Shown: in pieces, positions 1-6,769 of the stretch | Layout: each line of letters starts with the position of its first letter | How positions within the stretch are numbered: the stretch's first letter is position 1 | NCBI GenBank assembly: GCA_013214985.1 | Contig: JABSRY010000076.1 | Coordinates: 1 to 8,545 of the forward strand | Direction: 5' to 3' | Origin: Hyphomicrobiales bacterium | Lineage (GTDB): Bacteria > Pseudomonadota > Alphaproteobacteria > Rhizobiales > OSC116 | DNA length: 8,545 nucleotides | Translations under genes and position numbers: made by a program | The notes under the pieces: model-generated | The model's database searches: none | The model's input: the letters and a program-made list of their open reading frames with translations, nothing else | What the model was told of the DNA's origin: nothing

Positions 1-8
1 TATCATAA

Positions 9-254
9 TCAATAGAGAATCTATTTAAATCAAAACGTCAACACAATATTCGGAGTTTCAAAGACTCAGAGTATAATAAAAATATAAACAAGCTTTGCCC
101 AACCGAAATAGTCGATTTGCTTAAAATTTCATCCCCTACCGCCTATAAACAAATGCAAATAACGGGCAAATATACGGGTTTTCAAATAGGCATTGGCAGC
201 GACGGAAGCTGGCACTATTTTATGGTTAAAAATATTGAACTCGATCAACAATAA
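9..254 (+). CDS. Unassigned open frame, possible 3' remnant of a gene
   Basis: After an in-frame stop at 6-8 this frame stays open for 81 codons and ends at TAA 252-254. I do not recognise the product. The C-terminal half reads like real protein (PTAYKQMQITGKYTGF, then IGIGSDGSWHYFMVKN), with alternating hydrophobic and polar residues that suggest beta strands. The only ATG in frame is at 153 and would leave 33 residues. A TTG at 117 has no Shine-Dalgarno sequence. The frame may therefore be the end of a gene broken by a frameshift near or beyond the left edge, a gene with a rare start, or chance. Its stop is 36 bases before ygfZ, in the same frame. Nothing else coding was seen in 1-290. Confidence 0.33.
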   Translation, partial: SIENLFKSKRQHNIRSFKDSEYNKNINKLCPTEIVDLLKISSPTAYKQMQITGKYTGFQIGIGSDGSWHYFMVKNIELDQQ

Positions 255-263
255 TGTCATAGT
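235..263 (+). promoter_or_regulatory. Possible promoter for the ygfZ operon
   Basis: TTGAAC (235-240) and CATAGT (258-263) are separated by 17 bases, and each matches the sigma-70 consensus at four of six positions. They would start transcription near 270, about 20 bases before the ygfZ ATG. The match is weak, and in AT-rich DNA such pairs arise by chance. The operon could equally be read from further upstream. Confidence 0.25.
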
Positions 264-290
264 CACAGTTCAATATCGAAAGCTAAAAAT

Positions 291-1133
291 ATGGTCACTG
301 GTGATTGCCTAGCAAAACCATTTCATTTATCAAATAAAAATGTAATATTTTGCAACGGCACAGATGCCGAAGAGTTTTTGCAAGGTCAAATCACCAACGA
401 TATGGCATTGCTTAAGTCTCAAAACATCATTCATAACTTAATCTTAACCCCGCAGGGTAAAATCCTAGCCGACCTGTTTATATACCCCTATGAAGACGGC
501 TATTTTTTAGAGGTGCATGAGAGCATTACAGATTGGCTGCTAAAACGGTTTAACATGTATAAATTACGCTCAGATGTAAATTTTGAAGATGTCAGCCAAA
601 GCCACTTTGTTGGTATCAATAATAAGGCCAATGAACAGACTTTAATCAACGGTAATGACCCTCGAATATTAGACCAATCCAAAAGAATATTTCGATATAT
701 CACAAATAGCAATCCAGCAGACTTGTTGAATTTTAACGCCAATTTAGCATCAGAAGCAATCGCCGAATTTGGTGCTGATTATCAAGCATCCGAGTTTTTC
801 CCGCAAGATTTATGGTATGATAAATTGGGCAGCGTCAGCTATAAAAAAGGCTGCTACATTGGGCAAGAAGTTGTCTCAAGAATGCGACATAAATCCACCG
901 CCCGCAAGCGCCTATTGCCCTTGCACTTCACTACTGACCTAGCTAAAGCCGATAAAATCATACTCAACGACAAAGCCGTCGGCGAGGTTGTTTCAACCCA
1001 TAAAACAACATCTAACGACTATACTATACTTGCTATGATGCGAATGGATAAAATCAATGACCAGAGCCAGTTTACCGATAAAAATGCCAATATATTAGAA
1101 TTGAGAATGCCCCAATGGATAAAAAACCTGTAA
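291..1133 (+). CDS. ygfZ: YgfZ/GcvT-family folate-binding protein, Fe-S cluster assembly or repair
   Basis: YgfZ proteins are cytoplasmic, bind folate through a GcvT-like fold, and help maintain certain Fe-S enzymes. The diagnostic signature KGCYIGQE lies at residues 186-193, with the conserved Cys188. It is followed by the usual basic stretch RMRHKSTARKR. The N-terminal part also fits the family: EEFLQGQITND at about residues 27-37 and a later TPQGKILADLF. At 280 residues it is somewhat shorter than the 326-residue E. coli protein, as is common in alphaproteobacteria. The start at 291 is the first ATG in frame after the upstream stop and has only a weak GAAAG ribosome-binding site (278-282). 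The 3' end overlaps tag by 19 bases. This family is often mis-annotated as the glycine-cleavage T protein (GcvT), but the motif favours YgfZ. A role in supporting Fe-S enzymes such as NadA downstream is inference. Confidence 0.93.
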   Translation: MVTGDCLAKPFHLSNKNVIFCNGTDAEEFLQGQITNDMALLKSQNIIHNLILTPQGKILADLFIYPYEDGYFLEVHESITDWLLKRFNMYKLRSDVNFEDVSQSHFVGINNKANEQTLINGNDPRILDQSKRIFRYITNSNPADLLNFNANLASEAIAEFGADYQASEFFPQDLWYDKLGSVSYKKGCYIGQEVVSRMRHKSTARKRLLPLHFTTDLAKADKIILNDKAVGEVVSTHKTTSNDYTILAMMRMDKINDQSQFTDKNANILELRMPQWIKNL

Positions 1134-1762
1134 CCAGTCGACATTTAGACAATAAAGTTAGAGTCAATGACGGGCTAACAAGGTGTAACTGGCCTGTTAA
1201 AGGCGATGAACTTTACCTCGCCTATCACGATAATGCATGGGGCGTACCCGAATATGACGACCATGCTCTATTTGCAAAATTAATTTTAGATGGCTTTCAA
1301 GCAGGGTTATCATGGATTGTTATTTTAAGAAAAGAAGAAGCATTTCGCAAAGCTTTCCACAATCTTGACCCCAATATTCTAGCAACAATTTCAGATGAAG
1401 CGTTAGAAGCACAAATGCAAAATGCCGATATTGTGCGTAACCGATCCAAAATTTTTGCCCTAAGAACCAATGCTCAAGCCTATCTCATTTTGCATCAAGA
1501 AATTGGCTTTTCAAATTATTGGTGGGGGCAGGTTAATGGCAACCCACTCAATAATAAACTTAAAGCGGGCGATGCTTACCCAACAAAAACCGAACTCAGC
1601 GAAGCCATTTCAAAAGACTTAAAAAAACGTGGTTTTAAATTTATTGGCCCAACAATTATATATGCATTCATGCAAGCAGTTGGCTTAATAAACGATCATT
1701 TTATTACCTGCCATTGCCACGATAAATGCGTTAACTTGGCTAAAAAGAACTTCAATCAATGA
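1115..1762 (+). CDS. tag: DNA-3-methyladenine glycosylase I
   Basis: Tag excises 3-methyladenine from alkylated DNA as the first step of base excision repair. The protein (215 residues) has the family core: RCNW (23-26), YHDNAWGVP (37-45), DGFQAGLSW (59-67), KKRGFKFIGPTI in the C-terminal half, and GLINDHFITC (190-199). By comparison with the E. coli enzyme (Cys4, His17, His175, Cys179), the structural zinc site would be Cys24, His38, His195 and Cys199, all present. The residue matching E. coli Glu38 is Asp59, a variant I recall as common in the DGFQAGLSW subgroup. The N-terminus is about 20 residues longer than in E. coli. ATG 1115 is the only standard start before Cys24, with GAGAA at 1103-1107 as a weak ribosome-binding site. 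The gene starts inside ygfZ and its stop overlaps the next start as ATGA, so translation is probably coupled. Confidence 0.96.
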   Translation: MDKKPVTSRHLDNKVRVNDGLTRCNWPVKGDELYLAYHDNAWGVPEYDDHALFAKLILDGFQAGLSWIVILRKEEAFRKAFHNLDPNILATISDEALEAQMQNADIVRNRSKIFALRTNAQAYLILHQEIGFSNYWWGQVNGNPLNNKLKAGDAYPTKTELSEAISKDLKKRGFKFIGPTIIYAFMQAVGLINDHFITCHCHDKCVNLAKKNFNQ

Positions 1763-2373
1763 GCAAACAAAATCAAAAACGCGCGTGGCAACGCATGCTA
1801 TCTGGCAGGCGGCTAAATTTGTTAGATCCATCGCCAATCGATATCGAAATTTCAGACATAGCACGCGGAATTGCCTGTGTCGCGCGTTGGAACGGCCAAA
1901 CTACGGGCAACCATGCTTTTTCAGTGGCACAACATTCGGTTATCGTGGCCGATATTTGTATAGATTTAACCCCCAACCTTTCGGCCAAACTAGAAATGAT
2001 GGCATTGCTGCATGATGCATCCGAATATGTCATTGGCGATATGATCAGCCCCTTTAAAAATGCGCTGGGTTTTGACTATCAACAATTCGAAGAACGGCTA
2101 GAAGCGGTCATTCATATTCGCTTTGGTTTACCCGCAAGTCCCACTCGCCAAGAGAAAAAACTCATAAAAACCGCCGATATTACCTGCGCTTACTTCGAAG
2201 CCACCCAATTAGCTGGTTTTTCTGTTGAAGAGGCCGATAAGTTTTTTGACAGATCCAAAAATTTAAGTAAGACTATGCATAATCAATTGATGGAAATCGC
2301 ACCTTGTTCGGTATTAGAAGCAGAAAAACAATTTCTTGCCCGTTTCGAACAAATTAATGCGCGTTTAAAATAG
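1759..2373 (+). CDS. HD-domain hydrolase, YfbR-like (possible 5'-nucleotidase)
   Basis: HD-domain proteins of this type are metal-dependent phosphohydrolases. The relative with known activity, YfbR, removes 5'-phosphate from deoxynucleoside monophosphates. The 204-residue sequence has the metal and catalytic set: His59 (in FSVAQHS), His85-Asp86 (LLHDASEY) and Asp140 (KTADITCAYFEA). Arg43 and Glu89 match the YfbR substrate and catalytic positions in spacing. The N-terminal segment RAWQRMLSGRRLNLLDPSP is characteristic of an alphaproteobacterial subgroup. No membrane segment or signal peptide is seen, so it should be cytoplasmic. The start overlaps the tag stop in an ATGA arrangement, with no strong ribosome-binding site of its own, which suggests translational coupling. 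The true substrate is unknown. NMN or another NAD-related nucleotide is possible given the neighbours, but that is only a hypothesis. Confidence 0.88.
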   Translation: MSKQNQKRAWQRMLSGRRLNLLDPSPIDIEISDIARGIACVARWNGQTTGNHAFSVAQHSVIVADICIDLTPNLSAKLEMMALLHDASEYVIGDMISPFKNALGFDYQQFEERLEAVIHIRFGLPASPTRQEKKLIKTADITCAYFEATQLAGFSVEEADKFFDRSKNLSKTMHNQLMEIAPCSVLEAEKQFLARFEQINARLK

Positions 2374-2395
2374 TATCTGAGGGGAACGATATTAT

Positions 2396-2899
2396 ATGAT
2401 ACATGTTTGCAACCTCGATTTAATCGATCAAACAATCAAAAACACAGGTGCCAAATATTTAGTATCGCTTATCAATAAAGATATGATGCCAAATACGCCT
2501 GCAACCATAAAATCAGATAACCACCTAAAATTAGCATTTAATGACATTACAGAGCCGATGAACGGCTACGTAAATGTGCAAGATAGTGATATTGCAAAAC
2601 TCATTAATTTCTTAGAAAATTGGAACCTACAAGCGCCTATTTTATTCCATTGCTGGGCAGGTGTTAGCCGTTCAACCGCAGGGGCATTTATTGCCGCAAA
2701 TTTTGCAAAAGGCGCTGGGTACGAGCAAGAAATTGCTCATAAATTACGTGAAGTTGCCCCCTTTTCAACCCCCAACAAATTGGTTGTCTCGCTTGCCGAT
2801 AATTACCTAAAACGTGGTGGCAAAATGCAAGATGCTATCGATGCTATTGGTCGCGGTAGTTACACACATAGCGGCATTCCATTTATGTTGCCGATTTAA
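2396..2899 (+). CDS. Tyrosine/dual-specificity phosphatase-like protein
   Basis: The 167-residue protein carries the cysteine-dependent phosphatase loop HCWAGVSRST, with nucleophile Cys86 and phosphate-binding Arg92 in the C-x5-R arrangement. Asp50, in FNDITEP, sits where the general acid of this fold is expected. The C-terminal section (ATPN-like FSTPNKLVVSLAD near 124-136, then IGRGSYTH) is typical of an alphaproteobacterial family annotated only as tyrosine phosphatase family protein. It has no signal peptide or membrane segment, so it should act in the cytoplasm. A strong ribosome-binding site, TGAGGGGAA (2378-2386), precedes the start, so it does not depend on coupling to the HD gene. 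The substrate is unknown: phosphoprotein, nucleotide or sugar phosphate are all possible for this fold. The catalytic residues look intact, so it is probably active. Confidence 0.85.
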   Translation: MIHVCNLDLIDQTIKNTGAKYLVSLINKDMMPNTPATIKSDNHLKLAFNDITEPMNGYVNVQDSDIAKLINFLENWNLQAPILFHCWAGVSRSTAGAFIAANFAKGAGYEQEIAHKLREVAPFSTPNKLVVSLADNYLKRGGKMQDAIDAIGRGSYTHSGIPFMLPI

Positions 2900-2921
2900 G
2901 ATTTTATGATAGGGTAATTTC

Positions 2922-3896
2922 ATGCCAAATAAGAATAAAGAATATTTAGAAATCATCATCGATTTAAATGCAGTAATATTATCAATCGATTTAGAAGATA
3001 ATATGCGCTTAAAAGTCCTAACCATTAAAGGCAGCGCCAATACGTTGCCTTGGGGCTTATATAACCCAAATCATCATAAAACAATGGAGCGTGGGTTGCG
3101 CCACTGGGTTAAGCAACAAACCGATATGACGCTTATGTCCGTCGTTCAATTATATACATTCGCCGATAGTGGTCGCTTTAGCTATGGCGATCCTAACCGC
3201 CATATTGTATCTGTTGGCTATTTGGCCTGCGTAAAACCCAATATAAGCCAAAGCCAGCCAAACGAGCAATGGAGCGATATTTATAGCTATTTCCCGTGGG
3301 AAGATTTCAGCCATGGCCGCCCTGCTATATTGAGTGACTATATTTTACCAGAATTATTTAAATGGAGCGATGGTGAAGAAACTGACCAACGCATTTTAGC
3401 CTGTTTTGGCAATGATGGCGATGTTTGGGAAGATGAAAATGTCCTTACTCGATACGAAATCATGTATGAAGCGGGTCTAGTTTTTGAAGCCGTGCGTGAT
3501 GCTTCAAAAGATATGACGGGCGATATCGAAATTAGCACCGAAGATACTAAGCTGCCGACAGGCACTTATATGCAATATGATCATCGACGTATTTTAGCCA
3601 CTGCGCTTGGGCGCATTCGCGCAAAAGTTAAATATAAATCCGTAATTTTTGATCTAATGCCAGATGCCTTCACCTTGTTCGAGCTACAAAAAGCCGCAGA
3701 ATCGGTATTTGGGCATAAAATCCATAAACAAAATTTCAGACGTTTTGTTGAACGCGAAAAACTGGTTGTAAAAACCGGGCAAATACGCAATCAACCCAGT
3801 GGCCGCCCCGCACAAATATATGCCTTTAATAGCGAACTTATTGGCAAACCCAATGTACCTGGTCTAAAAATTGGCAATAGCAACTCGGCGCATTAA
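2922..3896 (+). CDS. nadQ: NAD biosynthesis transcriptional regulator (NadQ/NrtR-like, COG4111)
   Basis: The 324-residue protein has an N-terminal Nudix-like domain (about 10-105), a middle region with no motif I know, and a C-terminal winged-helix domain (about 240-303) containing FTLFELQKAAESVFG, HKQNFRRFVE and SGRPAQIYAF. That C-terminal pattern is shared with Nudix-related NAD regulators of the NrtR type. The alphaproteobacterial COG4111 group, named NadQ in comparative-genomics work, sits before nadABC. The Nudix box is degenerate: in LPWGLYNPNHHKTMERGLRH the spaced glycine, REUXEE and metal-binding glutamates cannot be aligned, so it probably senses a ligand instead of hydrolysing one. 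ATG 2922 has AGGG (2911-2914) at good spacing. The gene is 22 bases after the phosphatase and 133 before nadA. It likely represses nadAB through a site in that spacer. NrtR proper is the alternative name. Confidence 0.82.
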   Translation: MPNKNKEYLEIIIDLNAVILSIDLEDNMRLKVLTIKGSANTLPWGLYNPNHHKTMERGLRHWVKQQTDMTLMSVVQLYTFADSGRFSYGDPNRHIVSVGYLACVKPNISQSQPNEQWSDIYSYFPWEDFSHGRPAILSDYILPELFKWSDGEETDQRILACFGNDGDVWEDENVLTRYEIMYEAGLVFEAVRDASKDMTGDIEISTEDTKLPTGTYMQYDHRRILATALGRIRAKVKYKSVIFDLMPDAFTLFELQKAAESVFGHKIHKQNFRRFVEREKLVVKTGQIRNQPSGRPAQIYAFNSELIGKPNVPGLKIGNSNSAH

Positions 3897-3950
3897 TTCA
3901 CTTTTCTATTGTTAATTTGTCTATAATTTATATTTTTCATACCTTTTCTC

Positions 3951-3979
3951 TTGTATTGAACTTGCAGAGTATATATATT
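3951..3979 (+). promoter_or_regulatory. Candidate promoter of nadA-nadB
   Basis: TTGTAT (3951-3956) and TATATT (3974-3979) are 17 bases apart and resemble sigma-70 -35 and -10 boxes. The transcript would begin near 3986, about 45 bases before nadA. The -10 box lies in the left arm of the palindrome at 3966-3998, which suits repression. AT-rich DNA offers other choices, such as TTGAAC (3956-3961) with a box near 3981, so the exact start is uncertain. The 133-base gap itself supports a separate promoter here. Confidence 0.45.
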
Positions 3980-3998
3980 CTTAATATAAATATGCTCT
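3966..3998. promoter_or_regulatory. Imperfect palindrome, candidate operator of the NAD regulator
   Basis: AGAGTATATATAT (3966-3978) and ATAAATATGCTCT (3986-3998) form an inverted repeat with 11 of 13 positions complementary and a seven-base spacer. The outer AGAG/CTCT pairs are exact. Two-fold symmetry of about 33 bases over the -10 box and start region is what a dimeric winged-helix repressor would bind. I do not remember the published NadQ site well enough to claim a match. The AT-rich centre could arise by chance, but the GC-containing ends make this less likely. Confidence 0.45.
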
Positions 3999-4029
3999 AA
4001 GTGAGTTTTGTTAAGATTGGGAGAAAATT

Positions 4030-5142
4030 ATGTCAATAGCATTTGAGAATCCAACAGCTCATAAACCAAAAATCAATAATCTATCAAAAGCCGCACAAAA
4101 ATTTGGTATATTACCCTATCCTGACTTAGAATATACAGATGAAGTCGCTCGAGCAACAGCCCCTTTATACGAAAAAGTTAAAACCGTAATTCCTGCTGCA
4201 GAATGGCCAATTCACGCCCCCTATATATATGCTATTAACAAACTAAAAAAACAACGTAACGCCGTTATTTTAGCCCATAACTATATGACACCCGAAATTT
4301 TCCATTGCGTGTCCGATTTTTCTGGCGATAGCCTGCAACTTGCCATCGAAGCTGCCAATTCTGATGCCGATATTATCATCCAAGGTGGGGTGCATTTCAT
4401 GGCAGAAACTTCAAAAATTCTTGCCCCCGAAAAAACCATTATCATACCCGATAAACAAGCAGGCTGCTCACTCGCGTCATCGATTACCCCTGCCGATATT
4501 GCAGCTTTACGCGCCAAACATCCAGGCGTACCAGTTGTCACTTATGTGAATACCAGCGCCGCTGTAAAAGCCGTCACCGATGTATGCTGCACCTCATCAA
4601 ATGCCCTAAATGTAATCGAAAGCTTCGGTACTAAAGAAGTTATTTGCATTCCAGATGAGCATTTGGCCAATAATTTAGCCAAACAAACCGATGTTAATAT
4701 CATTACCTTTAAAGGCTATTGCGAGGTACATGATCAATTCACCGCCGAAGAGCTAAACGAGTATCGCGCACAAGATCCAGATCTTACAATTATCGCCCAT
4801 CCCGAATGCCCACCATCCGTGGTAGATGTGGCCGATTTTTCAGGCTCAACCAAAGACATGATCGATTATGTTAAAAATAATCGTCCCAAAAAGGTGATGA
4901 TGGTAACCGAATGCAGCATGAGCGACAATGTCGCCGCCGAAGTGCATGATGTTGAGTTTATCCGCCCGTGCAATCTGTGCCCGCATATGAAGCGTATAAC
5001 CCTTGAGCGAATTCTAAATTCACTGGTATATTTAACCGACGAAATAGAAGTAGATCCAGAAATCGCAATCAAGGCCAGGGGCGCGGTCGAGCGCATGATT
5101 AACATTAACAAAAAAACCGCTTTACATAAAGTCACTGGTTAA
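4030..5142 (+). CDS. nadA: Quinolinate synthase
   Basis: NadA condenses iminoaspartate from NadB with dihydroxyacetone phosphate to form quinolinate, the precursor of de novo NAD, using an oxygen-sensitive 4Fe-4S cluster in the cytoplasm. The 370-residue protein has the family landmarks in order: ILAHNYMTPEI, GGVHFMAETSKILAP, KQAGCSLA, KGYCEVHDQFT, IAHPECPPSVVDVADFSGST, VTECSM and CNLCPHMKRITLE. Three conserved cysteine regions can ligate the cluster: Cys146, Cys260 and the pair Cys314/Cys317. The last region is CxxC followed by PHM, whereas the E. coli enzyme has CxxCxxC. The protein is slightly longer than the E. coli one (347) because of an N-terminal extension. The start has a strong ribosome-binding site, GGGAGAAA (4019-4026). 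It is 49 bases before nadB and probably shares its transcript. Confidence 0.98.
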   Translation: MSIAFENPTAHKPKINNLSKAAQKFGILPYPDLEYTDEVARATAPLYEKVKTVIPAAEWPIHAPYIYAINKLKKQRNAVILAHNYMTPEIFHCVSDFSGDSLQLAIEAANSDADIIIQGGVHFMAETSKILAPEKTIIIPDKQAGCSLASSITPADIAALRAKHPGVPVVTYVNTSAAVKAVTDVCCTSSNALNVIESFGTKEVICIPDEHLANNLAKQTDVNIITFKGYCEVHDQFTAEELNEYRAQDPDLTIIAHPECPPSVVDVADFSGSTKDMIDYVKNNRPKKVMMVTECSMSDNVAAEVHDVEFIRPCNLCPHMKRITLERILNSLVYLTDEIEVDPEIAIKARGAVERMININKKTALHKVTG

Positions 5143-5191
5143 TGTCGCCCATAATATATTTTCAACGCCCCACATAATTTAGGATAGATAT

Positions 5192-6745
5192 ATGAGTGAT
5201 CATAAAATCATTATCATTGGTGCGGGTCTAGCAGGTTTATTTTGCGCGTTAAAATTATTACCCCAAAAATCGACTATTCTTTCTATTGCCGATTTAGGCA
5301 AAGGCGCTTCAAGCGCATGGGCACAAGGCGGTATTGCTGCGGCAGTTGGTAATGATGATACGCCACAATCTCATGTGCAAGACACAGCGGTTGCAGGTGC
5401 AGGCATTGTCGATATAGAAAGCGCAACGATGATGGCAAATGCGGCAAAGGCCCGCATTGACGACCTTATAGAATTAGGGGTTAATTTTGACCGAGATAAT
5501 AATGGCAACCTAATATTAAACAAAGAAGCCGCGCATAGTAAGCGCCGCGTGGTGCGCATCGGCGGCGACATGGCGGGTAAAGAAATCATGTCGGCGCTCA
5601 TCGCTGCGGTTAAAACCCACCCCAATATCAAAATTCTAGAAAACACCGAAGCAATTGACATTCAAGTGGGTGAAGGTGGCATAGAAGGCATTATTATACG
5701 CAATTGCCATAAAGACCATATGTCAGAGCCTTATACAATTACAGCCGATGCGGTTATTATGGCATCGGGTGGCATCGGCCAATTATTTAAAATTACTACC
5801 AACCCAACGGCCGCCAGGGGAGATGGCTTTGCCATGGCCGCCCGCGCAGGCGCCACCATTGCCGATCCAGAATTTGTGCAATTTCACCCCACCGCATTTG
5901 ATATTGGGCGCGACCCTGCCCCGCTAGCTACCGAGGCATTGCGCGGCGAAGGCGCTACTTTAATCAATGAAAATGGCACACGGTTTATGCAAAACATTCA
6001 CCCCGATGCCGAGCTTGCTCCACGTGATATTGTAGCCCGCGCAGTTTTTATGCAACAAGTGCAAGGTCATAAAACATTTCTCGATTGCCGCGAGGCCATC
6101 GGCAAACATTTTAAGCATAATTTCTCAAAAGTTTATGGCTATTGCCAAAGCGCGAACATAGATCCCGAGGTAGACCCACTGCCAATTTTACCTGCAGCAC
6201 ATTATCACATGGGCGGTATATTGATAGACGATAATGGCAAAACCAACGTTCAGGGCCTTTGGGCATGCGGCGAAGTTAGTAGCTCTGGCGTTCATGGCGC
6301 CAACCGTTTGGCCAGTAACAGTTTGCTAGAAGCCATTGTTTATGCTGCCAATATCGCTAAAAATGTTACTCAACACTTTAAATCAAACCCCATAAGTTCA
6401 ACAAAGACTATAAATACAAAACAATATATTTATAAGAATAACGATGCACTTAAACAAAAACTACGCCAATTAATGAGCGAGCATGTCGGGGTAGTTCGCA
6501 ATCATAAAGGCTTAATAAAGGCACTAAAACAAATTGATATTTGGCAATCCCAAAACCAAGGCCATTACCCCTTGGTCAATATGTTAGATGTCGCAAAAAT
6601 GGTTACAGTCGCCGCTTTATTGCGCGAAGAAAGTCGCGGCGGGCATTTCAGAGATGATTATCCTGAAGCAGATGAAAAACAAGCAAAACGCAATTATTAC
6701 ACCTTCTCGGCACTCAATATCCACGCAAAAAACTATCTGCAATAG
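5192..6745 (+). CDS. nadB: L-aspartate oxidase
   Basis: NadB is a cytoplasmic FAD enzyme that oxidises L-aspartate to iminoaspartate, the substrate of NadA. The 517-residue protein starts with the FAD dinucleotide-binding motif IIIIGAGLAGLF (6-17). It continues with GASSAWAQGGIAAA, HSKRRVVRIGGDMAG, QFHPTAF, LATEALRGEGA, and the flavin-site block PAAHYHMGGILIDD through VHGANRLASNSLLEA. By comparison with the E. coli enzyme, the active-site set Glu112, His232, Arg278 and His337 is present. The C-terminal part (about 414-490) is the usual helical capping region. Length is close to E. coli (540). AGGAT at 5181-5185 precedes ATG 5192. Unlike the usual nadABC order, nadC does not follow: the convergent hydrolase gene ends 24 bases after this stop. 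I see no hairpin terminator in that short gap. Confidence 0.97.
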   Translation: MSDHKIIIIGAGLAGLFCALKLLPQKSTILSIADLGKGASSAWAQGGIAAAVGNDDTPQSHVQDTAVAGAGIVDIESATMMANAAKARIDDLIELGVNFDRDNNGNLILNKEAAHSKRRVVRIGGDMAGKEIMSALIAAVKTHPNIKILENTEAIDIQVGEGGIEGIIIRNCHKDHMSEPYTITADAVIMASGGIGQLFKITTNPTAARGDGFAMAARAGATIADPEFVQFHPTAFDIGRDPAPLATEALRGEGATLINENGTRFMQNIHPDAELAPRDIVARAVFMQQVQGHKTFLDCREAIGKHFKHNFSKVYGYCQSANIDPEVDPLPILPAAHYHMGGILIDDNGKTNVQGLWACGEVSSSGVHGANRLASNSLLEAIVYAANIAKNVTQHFKSNPISSTKTINTKQYIYKNNDALKQKLRQLMSEHVGVVRNHKGLIKALKQIDIWQSQNQGHYPLVNMLDVAKMVTVAALLREESRGGHFRDDYPEADEKQAKRNYYTFSALNIHAKNYLQ

Positions 6746-6769
6746 ACTCACCCATTAAATGCAAATTTC

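Noticed and set aside
291..1133. Annotation as aminomethyltransferase GcvT
   Set aside because: The KGCYIGQE signature and short length identify the YgfZ branch, and no other glycine cleavage genes are nearby.
1785..2015. Plus-strand frame of 76 codons inside the HD hydrolase gene
   Set aside because: It is a shadow in another frame of a well-supported gene, with no family features.
3922..3927. Perfect TATAAT box in the nadQ-nadA spacer
   Set aside because: No reasonable -35 element lies 16-18 bases upstream, and it is over 100 bases from the nadA start. The 3951-3979 pair fits better, though use of this box cannot be excluded.
5371..5661. Minus-strand frame of 96 codons opposite nadB
   Set aside because: It is antisense to highly conserved FAD-enzyme sequence. 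Its low-complexity Ala/Ser/Met composition is typical of a complement of coding DNA.
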